The translations under genes were made by a program, and so were the position numbers. 64,000 nucleotides of DNA, taken from positions 12,709,433-12,773,432 of the forward strand of contig NC_044920.1 in the NCBI RefSeq assembly GCF_003576645.1, given 5' to 3'. The DNA comes from Ipomoea triloba (taxonomy: Eukaryota > Streptophyta > Magnoliopsida > Solanales > Convolvulaceae). Numbering within the stretch: the first letter of the stretch is position 1; each line of letters starts with the position of its first letter. Below are positions 37,301 through 46,632 of this stretch, piece by piece. The notes under the pieces were generated by a model. It was given only the letters and a program-made list of their open reading frames with translations. It made no database searches and was not told the DNA's origin.

Positions 37301-37925
37301 TTGTTTTAGTGTTAAGGACTTGGATATATCATGTAGTTGCAGGTTGTTTTCAGAGATGGGTATTTTGTGCTCTCATTCTCTTCGCATTTTAAATATTCAT
37401 TGTGTTGCAACAATCCCTGATAAGTATATTCTTAAAAGATGGACTAAAAAGGTTGTTGAAGACAAGACAGTAGAGAATGTTTGTGGTGTTGCTTCAAGTG
37501 GTTGGGTTATACAAATTGGTAGAAAGTTTCAGCGGTTGGTTTTATCTAGTCAAGACAATTCTAAAGCTCGGGAAGCATGTGAAGATGCATTTCAGAATGC
37601 CAAGATGAAGATTGAAGCTGAAATTGGTCCTATTTTCTTTGAAGATGGTGAACAAACCACAGGTGGTGTTATACAAAATCCATCACGTAGTAGGCCAAAA
37701 GGTGAACGCAACAAACGGTTGATTAGCACAATAGAAAAGAAGTATAAATATGTAAGAGGACGAAAGAATTATTCAAAGTATGTTGAGTTGAATACAAAAG
37801 CGGCAGTGCAGTCCTTTGTGCGAGAATCTGTTTCTAGTATGGTGGGCAGTGGATATTTGGTCCATCCGTCTAGTGGTAGTAGCTCAAAGTTGGTTCATTT
37901 TAATCCAAATGAAAGTATAGTATAG
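34320..37925 (+). pseudogene. FAR1/FRS-type MULE transposase, broken
   Basis: Exons 34320-34407, 34522-34617, 34905-34976, 35223 to about 36296, and 36845-37925, all in phase. The N-terminus starts MREMLGRSN. A FAR1 DNA-binding domain (EAFDMYNDLASRMGFSVRKG, then RTGCNAMCQ and EHNHEL) is followed by the MULE transposase core with DTTYRTN and MTDQCSA (catalytic Asp residues), CIWH, and a late Glu near TEAEFEFYW. A SWIM zinc finger (CSCRLFSEMGILCSH) and a basic tail follow. Damage: TGA at 35480-35482 (one C to T change from CGA would explain it), TAA at 37221-37223, and no GT donor at the end of exon 4, where ATATTTT stands. FHY3/FAR1 are domesticated relatives, but the inverted repeats and decay show this is a transposon gene. 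Confidence 0.88.
36340..36843 (+). repeat. Intron with degenerate short repeats
   Basis: Variants of GATACTATG/ATGATAGTATG recur every 30-60 bp through this intron. The same words, often with CAGTTTC, fill the intron at 34680-34890 and the minus-strand gene's introns. Confidence 0.6.
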
Positions 37926-39133
37926 GTAGAATGAAACTATTTCACACACAAAAAGATACTGATTTTTTAAGTAAATGTGTTTTTATTTTTTATTTTTTGT
38001 TTGTTTTTGTTTATATTTTTATTATATTACATAATGAAGTTTCTATGTAGTAAAATGTAGTTTTAATCATATTTTGGTGTACATAAAATGTAATTATTAT
38101 TTGATATAATTTTCTTTTTTCAATCTAATCCTAATGAAACTGGGGGGTAATTGAACTGAAACTGCAGTATTTAACAAATGTAACTTCAGTATAAACAAAT
38201 TGATAGTGCAATTATAATGATTCTTGATTAAACTTTTTTCTATATCAAACCTTACAGTATTCGTTGGTAAACACTACACTTTCCTTTCACGGACACTGTA
38301 GTTCCTTTTCATGAATACTACACTTTTTTGTTTTCAAATGGAATTATTCATTTCGAGTACTATAGTGATTATCATTTAGGGTTTATTCCTTTTTTGGTTT
38401 AGATTTAGCATTTAGGGTTTAGGGTTTAGGTTTTACCCTTTAGTGTTTATGGTCTAGGGTTTAAAAAAAAAAAACATTTAACAAATAGTAAGAGGATATA
38501 AAACAAAAATAAGTTTAACTCCCACATGACTCTTTAAGGTTTAGGGTTTACTCTTTATGGTTTAGCTTTTAGGGGTTAGGCTTTAGTGTTTAGAATTTAG
38601 GGTTCTAGAATTGACACCACATTTGGTATATAGTATAGTTTCAGTTGTTTGACAATACAGTTTCTTTTCATGAACACTGCAGTTTCACTTTGTACATATT
38701 ACAGTGTCAGATGTAATTACTCATTCGAATTACTCATGAATTCATTTTCATTTTGAATATATATCAGTTTCCTTTATCAAACACTACAGTTTCTTTTTGA
38801 ATACATTACAGTTTCTTAGTGCATATAATATAGTTTCAGTTGATGAATACTATATTTCTTTTTATACAGTTTCATAATGAATCACATATAAGAATATATG
38901 ACACTTTATGAAATTAACTAAAGTATTTTGTGAATGGAAATGTAGCATTTCAGGAATTATATTCCATTGATATATATTAACATGATAAGTCATAAACATA
39001 AAAGTATTTTTAGCAAAAACTATGATGATTAAAACCTGCATAATAAACGTAGTCTAAAGCTACCTTGGCTTCACAAACAAACAGAACAAAACATTGTCAG
39101 GTGGTGCATTTATCCTTACATTCAAATTCACAG
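37926..39133. repeat. Spacer between the two MULE genes with CAGTTTC repeats and telomere-like words
   Basis: Many variants of CACTACAGTTTCTTTT (for example 38260-38330 and 38640-38850). Around 38400-38600 there are TTTAGGGTTTAGGGTTTAGG and further GTTTAGGGTTT words like the plant telomere repeat TTTAGGG, much degenerated. The stop codons of both genes face this spacer, so it is their common 3' region. Confidence 0.7.
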
Positions 39134-39733
39134 TCACTGTAAGAGCCTTTTTCCAATAAAGTATTCTTCGGCATTCCTTATGACATTTGCTTTGTGAACA
39201 TTCACGGGCATCATGATGATCCTTGATGTGTACAATGCTCGTAGTGATGCCAAATATGGGTCCTGTATTAGTGTTAATTGTTTGTTATTTAAATTTTTAT
39301 AATTGAATGAGCAGTATAAATGTGTAAAGTTCTATGTAAACTTACATTTGGGTTTTTGGGAGTAAAACCACATTTCCATTGTGGATTGCCCATGTAGGTC
39401 TCCATGTGGCGCATGCAATACAATCCACAATCAATTTTGTTATCAGCTGTTCTCCAATTCATTTTTACCAGCTCCAAGGGCAGTTTCGTTATCTTCTCAC
39501 CTAGACTGGTCTGTCCTCTTTTTATCAAATACTTTGCAAATGCATTGCTCTGCAAATTAAAACTAGTTAGATATGCATCATATATTCATATATATTTTTA
39601 TAATTAGAGTGTCAAATGGAATTATTCATTCGAATTTCTCATGAATTCATTTCTGTTTTGAATATATATCAGTTTCCTTTACCATACACTACAGTTTCTT
39701 TTCGAATACATTATAGTTTCATTTTGCATATAC

Positions 39734-40545
39734 CAAGGTTGCAAAAAACGCTAGGCGCCCGATTAAATTATTTATTTATTTTTTATTTTTTTAGTTTCAG
39801 CATCCATCTTCCTTTACTCCTTTAGTGTCATTAATTTTTTTTTTATGGCATTCCCTCTCCCAAATCCCAATAGAGCATTCACTCATGCTGTCTTGTAGAG
39901 TTGTAGTTCCAATAAACAAATAAAATAATAATAAACTATAATAAAGCAGTAGCCATGCCCATTATATTCAGTTCAGAGCACTTAACCCACAATATCTAAT
40001 CCCAATAAAGCTGTTCAGTATTGGGAGAAGAATAAGACTGTTCAATATTTTAGTCCTAGAGATGTGAGAGAACCAGATCTGGGTTCTTCTTTTCTTCTCC
40101 CATCTGGGTTCTTCAATATAACAGATCTGGGTTCTTCTTTTCTTCTCCCATCTGGGTTCTTTCAATACAACAGATCTGGGTTCTTCAATACAACAAATCA
40201 ACGTAACACTGTAAGTTACGATTGCGAGTTGCGACTGCGTGCTACTAGCTGAGGCTGAGGCGACCGGTGGAGGAGGAGGCTGAGGCGACCGACGGAGGTG
40301 GAGGAGGAGGCGACCGATGGGAGTGGAGGCAGAGGTGGGCGTGGGCGCGGGCTGCTTCTCCGTTCAGATTATTTCGCGAAAAAAAAAGAAAAAAAAAGGG
40401 TGGGGGCTGAGACGCGGCCGGCTAGGCAGCCAAGGCGGCCGCCTAGCTAGCCGCCTAGCCGGATGGCCGCGGAGGAGGCCGATTCCGGCCTTCCTCGACG
40501 CGGCTATCTGGCGCCTAGCGCCTAAGTGCGATTTTTACAACCTTG
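39734..40545. mobile_element. hAT-type MITE (812 bp) in an intron of the Ulp1-like gene
   Basis: Ends CAAGGTTGCAAAAAACGC and, other strand, CAAGGTTGTAAAAATCGC. An exact 8-bp target duplication GCATATAC lies at 39726-39733 and 40546-40553. Subterminal GGCGCTAGGCG words are as in the other copies. The core differs from theirs: it has a 48/49-bp tandem repeat (AGATCTGGGTTCTTC at 40075, 40123 and 40172) and a GA/GC-rich stretch at 40250-40510. Noncoding. Confidence 0.93.
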
Positions 40546-41589
40546 GCATATACTATAGTATCAGTTGATGAATAATACATTTCTTTTTACACAGTTTCAT
40601 AATGAATCACATATAAGAATATATGACACTTTATCAAATTAAACTAAAGTATTTTGTGAATGGAATAAGTAATTAGAATACTTACCAAGACTTTTGGACT
40701 GTCACCATACTTTTGTTGAATTTTCATTCCTTTTGGAAGGGGCCTGTCGTTGTGAAATTGTAGCACATTATGTAGAAGTGATGATGTCGGTATATGCCAA
40801 AGAATATCTGTTAACAATTAATAAAATGTTAGTAGTTTGTTTAATCCTAAGTACAATATTTTTTTTGCATAAGACATTATTTACCAGCTGAGCATCACTT
40901 ATGTCCAACTTTCCGACGTCGTTTATTTCAGTGTCTAAGCACTGCTCAAAGTCTATCTGGTAGGAGCTTTGTTTTGTATTATCACCACTCTCCCAATTTG
41001 TTGGGCTGTCTAGTTGGAGCTGTAAAAATTTATTTTATGTTATAGGATGTTAATTATAAAAATTAAGCATAATGTAAAAAAGTGTTGTTGCTTATAAAAG
41101 CCTGGGTTGAGAAGAATATTCGCTTGGGCTTATCAACCTGTCTGTTGAGATCCAGCTGATTTAGTCTTAGACACCAAACATCTACAATAACACTTTCTAG
41201 CTCTCCGGCTCTCATAGATTGCAATGTGTCTCTATTCAAGTAATATTCAGCATACTCAAATAGTTGTTCACTTCAAAAAGAGCATGTATAGATATTTAAG
41301 TTAGTTAGGCAAAAATATGGAGATAATAATATAAGATGAGTGTCTTTCATACGTCAAAGGCTGTTCTTTTGTTGGGTCAAGGAAGGCATAATCAGATATC
41401 AGCTTTTCTTTTGGTCCGACTTTCTTCAAAATTTCATCGTTCTTGGTCCAAAAAGGTGATCTCAGATTCATTGGTAGATTTTTAAATCTTCGGGTCCTTT
41501 CAGCCACTACTTGCTTAGAGTGGTCATCATCATTAGGTTCAGCAATCAAACTGCAGTTTAATTGTTCAAATATATAATCTGTGAGTCAT

Positions 41590-42000
41590 GCTGGTCAGTT
41601 TCAGTTTATATACACTGTAGTTTCTTTTCACAAACACTTTAGTATCTGTTTATTACAACTATAGTTCCTATCAGATCTCATACAACATAGAGTAGGCATG
41701 TTGTTCAGTTTCAGTTGATACACACTGCAGTTTCTTTTCACAAATACTTCAGTATCAGTTTATTAGAACTATAGTTCCTATTAGGTCTCATACAACATAG
41801 AGTAGGCATGCTGGTCAGTTTCAGTTTATATACACTGCAGTTTCTTTTCACAAACACTTCAGTATCTGTTTATTACAACTATAGTTCCTATTAGGTATCA
41901 TACAACATAGAGTAGGCATGCTGGTCAATTTCAGTTAACATACACTGCAGTTACTTTTCATAATCACCTCACTATCATTTCTATTCAATTATATGTTCAA
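41590..42000. repeat. 110-bp tandem repeat in an intron
   Basis: Unit starts at 41590, 41700, 41810 and 41920 (G of GCTGGTCAGTTTCAG and variants), an exact 110-bp period with scattered substitutions. Each unit carries CACTGCAGTTTCTTTTCAC. It lies between exons 2 and 3 of the Ulp1-like gene. Confidence 0.9.
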
Positions 42001-43829
42001 TTGGCAACATAGAATAAATATGTTAGACATGCTGTTTAGTTACATTTTATAGACACTTCACTATCTTTTCATGAACACTACATTATCTTTTAAATTAGAC
42101 TATAATTTCATTTTGTTATCATGCAAATAGTATGTGTTAAAATTAGTGTATATATAAAAGGATTGAGCATACCTATCAAAGAGTTCTTTCATTGTGTTGT
42201 CTACTGGGGTTGTGTCCAACTGTTGTTCATCAGAAATGGTATTCTCACTATCTTCTTCAAGATCTCTTGCAATATTTTGTAGTTCGTTAGAATCAAACTT
42301 ATTTTGGGGTTGTTCCATTGCAGTAGGTTGAGGAGAGGGTACTCCAAGGTCAAAAGATGGTGTTTGAATTTGTTGTTGTGATTGTGAAGTTGTAGGCTGT
42401 GTCGGCTGAGCTGGGTAATTTTTTCTTGCCTGTAAGAATGCTTGCTCAAGAGCACTTACTGCATCATGAAAGCTCTGTTGATTGAAGATGCCATCATCAT
42501 CTAGCAGACCTTGTTGTTGTGGAGGTTGAGAACAGGACACACCGCTGATCATTTCAGCAATATTTTCAAATGTTTTCTTTATTATTCCATCTCCAGTCCT
42601 GGTGTTGCCAATCTCAGCCATTACTTCAGCAAACTCAACCACTGTGTCGGCCATCTTCCTCAAGACAGAAGTGACCTTCCTTAAAGACTCATCAGACAAT
42701 TCATCTTGGACATTCTCATTTATCTTCTCAGGTACCTGTTCTTCTTTCCGTTCGAATCGCGGGATTACCTTTCCCCTTCCAAATTGTCCAGATAATATCT
42801 CTGACTTTATCCTTTCCTTTACTTTTTCTTCAGTCCACGCTGTTATTGCAGGTGCTGTCCTTTGTATCTTTTTGCCTTTGAATTCTAAACGGTCAAGGTA
42901 TGTCAACTGTGTTTGAAACAATAAGAATATTAGTTAGTACAAGTTAAATTTAATTGTTCTAGTATATTGGACAATAAGAGAAATATTATAAATATATGGT
43001 CTAAATTATTACCATCAGAAACAGTGCAGGGCCAGAGAAGAATGCAGTCGACTTCTTTTTCCAAGCTTCAACAGAGTCAATCAAAGATTTTAAAGTGTAC
43101 TCGCACCAGTTCAAGTCTTTTATTTTTGAAACATCATTCAGCGAGTATAGGACCTTGTACACTGCATTCCTACTTTGGTTCCCTTTGAGTATGCTGGACA
43201 CCAATAGGATAACAAAATCCCGTTTGAACCAATCTCCACTATCTCCTCTTTCAATCATCTTTGCTGGCATGTGTCCTGTGAGTGGTGAACCTTTTGTTAT
43301 TTCCCATCTTTGCCTCCATTTAGTCAAAACATCAACATACTCTACAGGTTCATTTTATGAAGTAGCTTCAATGACAGGGTCTTGTCCATTGGGGAGCTCC
43401 ATTGTGCTATACACATCATCAGCAGAAAGCCTCATTTGATCGCCCTGTAAATCCAATGAGCATCTATAGGGATCAAACTTCTGGACTAGGTATCTTGTTA
43501 ACCTACTGTCCCAATCAAAAACTGTCATTGTCAGCATTGATCGAAACCCGATGTCTTGAACTGCTTGTTGCTGTGTAGGGTTTAGTGAAGATAAGAGTTC
43601 CCGAAAGTGCTTTGGTGACATCCGGGTTTGCAGGTATTCAAGGTCAGTAATCATTGTCTTCTCTGGAGTTTTTTTTTGATTTTTTTGTTTTTGGCTGCTT
43701 TGGGAGTTTTTGTTTTTCAGCCTTGCGCTTAGCACCAGCTTTACTACCCTTGGTTTCTGGCATTGCTGTTTCGATATCGACTTCTTCGGTTTTTTTTTGT
43801 CTTGCTGTTGCCTTCTTCATTTCTGCCCT

Positions 43830-44640
43830 GCAAACAAGGTCAGAAATTAACAATGATTATTATAACCAGGTAGATTTCATTGTTTTCTTTTCATACTGTT
43901 TTGTGTTCATACAGTTCATAGATTTCTTTTCATAGATTTCATAGTTTTCTGTTCACACAGCCCCCTGTTCTGATACACCATACAGTTTCTTTTACAAAAT
44001 ACTACAGTTACTTTTGAAAAACACTACAGTTTCTTTTTCATTTAGCTGTAGTTTCAAATGGAATTGCAGTGGAATATTTGACACCACATTGTTAGTTCTA
44101 GTTAATAAACCCTTCAATTTCAGTTCATGAACACTACATTATCATTTCAGTTACTCTATAGTTTCATTTAAGATTTTTAGGACTTATTGTGAAACAATAT
44201 ACTTAAAAAGAATATAGTTTCTTTTTGAAAATACAGCACTTTCCTTTACCAAACACTGCAGTTTCTTTTAAAATACATTACAGTTTCTTATTCCAAACAC
44301 TATAGTTGCACTTTATCAGATTCATTTTATGAACAATGTAGGTTCTTTCCCAAAACACTACAGTATCTTTTCAATTACTCTATATTTTTATTTAATAATT
44401 TTTAGGGCATAACAGGACACCATCTAAACTGTTATATTTTACAAACATACAGTTTCTTTTTGACAAACCTACAGTTTCATTTAGACAAACCACCAGTTTC
44501 TTTTAGACAAACCTTTAGTTTCATTTTCAAAATACAACAGAATATTTTGACGATTTATGTGTTTTCATACAGCTAGTTCGATTTTATAAACAATGTAATT
44601 TCATCGTTTGGAAAGATTAGTATCATTTCAAGTACTATAC
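43830..44640. repeat. CAGTTTC repeat region upstream of the Ulp1-like gene
   Basis: About twenty degenerate copies of a phrase like ACACTACAGTTTCTTTT. Probably the leader intron of the minus-strand gene: a likely noncoding first exon lies near 44820-44920, with GT at 44819-44820 and AG just before 43829. Confidence 0.6.
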
Positions 44641-45116
44641 AGTTTTTTGAATGATACACGTGATTTCTTTTTCACATTTGACAATAATATATGTATTTTT
44701 GTTATATGCCTTTTTCATTTCAGTGCATGCGTTGTAATGGATGTAAAAAAACTGAAAATAAACTTTTAGCTCATGCATGATACATAACAATGTGTTTGTT
44801 TGATACATAACAAGATGTTTACCTGTATTGAAGCTTTTAGACTGCAATAATGGTTGAAAATGTGTCGACAATGGCGATGAAAATGGTCGACAATGGCAGA
44901 AGAGCATTGTTGCTTTTTGGAGAAGATGGTAAGTCTTTTGCTTGTTTGAAAAGAAAGTGGGAGAGTGGAGATGACAAATGATGCCTTTTTCCCGTTCTTT
45001 TCGTATTTTATTTAAAAAAAATAATATTAAATGTCCCACGACGGGATGACGTCGTGGGACGGAGTAAACGGCCGCCATTTCATTTAGTAAATGAAACGGC
45101 GGCGTTTTGGGACCAC

Positions 45117-45145
45117 GGTCCACAATGCTTTGTGGACCGTGGTCC
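45117..45145 (-). repeat. Right terminal inverted repeat core of the large MULE
   Basis: Reverse complement matches 34091-34119 at 27 of 29 positions. An extra inverted pair, CCCACGACG...CGTCGTGGG, lies just inside at about 45035-45060. Confidence 0.9.
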
Positions 45146-45154
45146 ACCATATAA

Positions 45155-45705
45155 GAACTGCTAGCTGATAGCTGATTATTGATCATGTTTGGTAAAATAG
45201 TTAGCCTATCAATCAATTTTGGCTTGTTTGACCACTATTAGTTGTTTGACTTGGTTAAACAATCAATATAAGTGTTTGGTTAATTAGGTTTTTCATTTTT
45301 GTAACAACTTATTGCTCCAAAAGGCTAAAATTCAAAAAGCTGTTCAAAGTAGTTTTTTCTATTAGCTTTTGAGAAAGTCATTTTGCATATGGGCCTTGTT
45401 TGATAAATGGTTGTTAGCTGGTTGGGTTAGAGGGTATAACTAGTTGATAACATTAACCAATTGTAGAAAGGTATTTGGTAAATTAGTTATTAGTTGATAG
45501 TTGTTTTGTATAATTTCTTTTCTAAAAAAGCTAATTGAAAAAATTTCTTTGAACAACTTTTTGAATTTTAGCATTTTGGAGTTACAAAAAGCTGATTAAC
45601 CAAACACTTATATTAATTTTTAACCAAGTAAAAAAAACTAAAAGTGATTAAATATGTTAAAATTGACTGATAAACTAACTATTTTATGAAACATGACCTA
45701 ATGAG
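45155..45705. mobile_element. MITE sequences (split copy, right part, and a second copy)
   Basis: 45155-45290 continues the MITE split at 34081 (GCTAGCTGATAGC, then CATGTTTGGTAAAATAG, the inverted counterpart of the left end). About 45400-45705 is a further copy whose ends GCCTTGTTTGATAAAT and, other strand, GGTCATGTTTCATAAAAT are imperfect inverted repeats. No target duplication was found. Class is uncertain, perhaps hAT. Confidence 0.5.
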
Positions 45706-46224
45706 AATTTGATTCACAATTGAGTTGGTAAAATTGGAGCTTTGAACAACTTTCGAGCAATATTTGACCTACATTGAAAAAGTATGTAGGTTTGTGCTAG
45801 TATAATTACAATTTAATTTATTTTTTTTATAAGTTTGAACTCTGTAACATAGATGTATACTCTTGAGCGTAAGGGAGCAAATCAAATCATGAGAAATGTA
45901 CACGTTGACCAAGGATTTTTTGGAATAGCCTAGCAACTTTTATATGTCATCTTCATGTAAAAGCACTTTTAATTCTTGCAAGACAATTAACAAAATTTCA
46001 ATGATTTTTTTTTTACATAAATAAATTTCAATAGGCTATATAACTTGGACAAATAAGCAATAAAAGGGGGAAAGGAATTTTAACTTCTACGATTAATAAG
46101 TTTAAATTGAACAAACAAATATTATGAGTAAAACACCTATAAAGTTATTGTACTTAAATAAATAATAAATAAAATAAAATAAAAATAAACAACAATAACA
46201 ACAAATGGCAAGACTTTAGTTAGT
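45706..46224. other. AT-rich spacer, no gene seen
   Basis: No family recognised in any frame. Confidence 0.5.
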
Positions 46225-46233
46225 TTAGTATAA

Positions 46234-46557
46234 AGGAAAATTGCACTTTTCTTCCCTGAGTTATACGATAATTGTAGAATTCGTCCATAAGCGTTGGTTA
46301 TACCCACTTTTTGTCCCTAAGTTATCATTGGCATTGCACTTTTCATCCCCTACTAACAAAACATTAAGGACAAAATTTGCAACTTTAGTACTCCGGATCC
46401 GTATAACTCAGGGACAAAAAGTGAGCACGAAAAATTAATAAAAGAAGAAAAGTGCAACACCAATGATAACTTAGGGACGAAAAGTGAGCATGACCAACAC
46501 TTAGGAACGGATTCTACAATTATCCTATAATTTAGAGACGAAAAATGTAATTTTCTC
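46234..46557. mobile_element. MULE-type MITE (324 bp)
   Basis: Inverted ends of about 115 bp (AGGAAAATTGCACTTTTC; other strand GAGAAAATTACATTTTTC) make up most of the element. The exact 9-bp target duplication TTAGTATAA lies at 46225-46233 and 46558-46566. Confidence 0.88.
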
Positions 46558-46632
46558 TTAGTATAATTAAAAATTAGTAATGAATCATATAAAAAAAATG
46601 AATTTGAGGTAGCAACATATATACATTTCAAT

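Larger units (their letters stand above)
39134..43820 (-). pseudogene. Ulp1-like (C48) cysteine protease gene of the MULE, broken
   Basis: Exons on the minus strand: 43013-43820, 42173-42906, 41353-41550, 41102-41270, 40885-41019, about 40687-40807, 39346-39549 and 39134-39262. The N-terminus is Lys-rich; exon 2 is Gln/Pro-rich. The protease signature is at the C-terminus: IYRHHHFYIMCYN (candidate catalytic His) and DCGLYCMRHME (catalytic Cys in the usual D-C-G context). Ulp1-family enzymes cut SUMO precursors and conjugates in the nucleus; the target of transposon copies is unknown. Damage: a one-base slip in an A-run at 43670-43677, a TAA at 43355-43357, and a frameshift in exon 6 after the His motif. 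The intron after 41102 begins with GC rather than GT. A hAT MITE sits in the intron between 39549 and 40687. Confidence 0.8.
34082..45154. mobile_element. Mutator-like element with FAR1 transposase and Ulp1-like gene (11 kb)
   Basis: Inverted ends begin TTATAT, and the 29-bp core GGACC..GGTCCACAAAGCATTGTGG..ACC (34091-34119) recurs inverted at 45117-45145 with two differences. Each end can also fold on itself. Between them lie two convergent genes: a MULE transposase of the FAR1/FRS type (+, 34320-37925) and a Ulp1-like cysteine protease (-, 39134-43820). Plant MULEs carrying Ulp1-like genes are known (Kaonashi/KI-MULEs in Arabidopsis, CUMULEs in melon). I could not find a clean 9-bp target duplication: the flanks GATCGCAAA and GAACTGCTA do not match. 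Both genes are broken. Confidence 0.85.

Noticed and set aside
34320..37925. Host FAR1/FHY3 gene
   Set aside because: It lies between matching inverted ends with a Ulp1-like partner and contains two stops; it is a transposon gene.
44635..45216. 193-codon frame at the right end of the large MULE
   Set aside because: It crosses the terminal inverted repeat and leaves the element, has no recognisable domain and lies over noncoding repeats.
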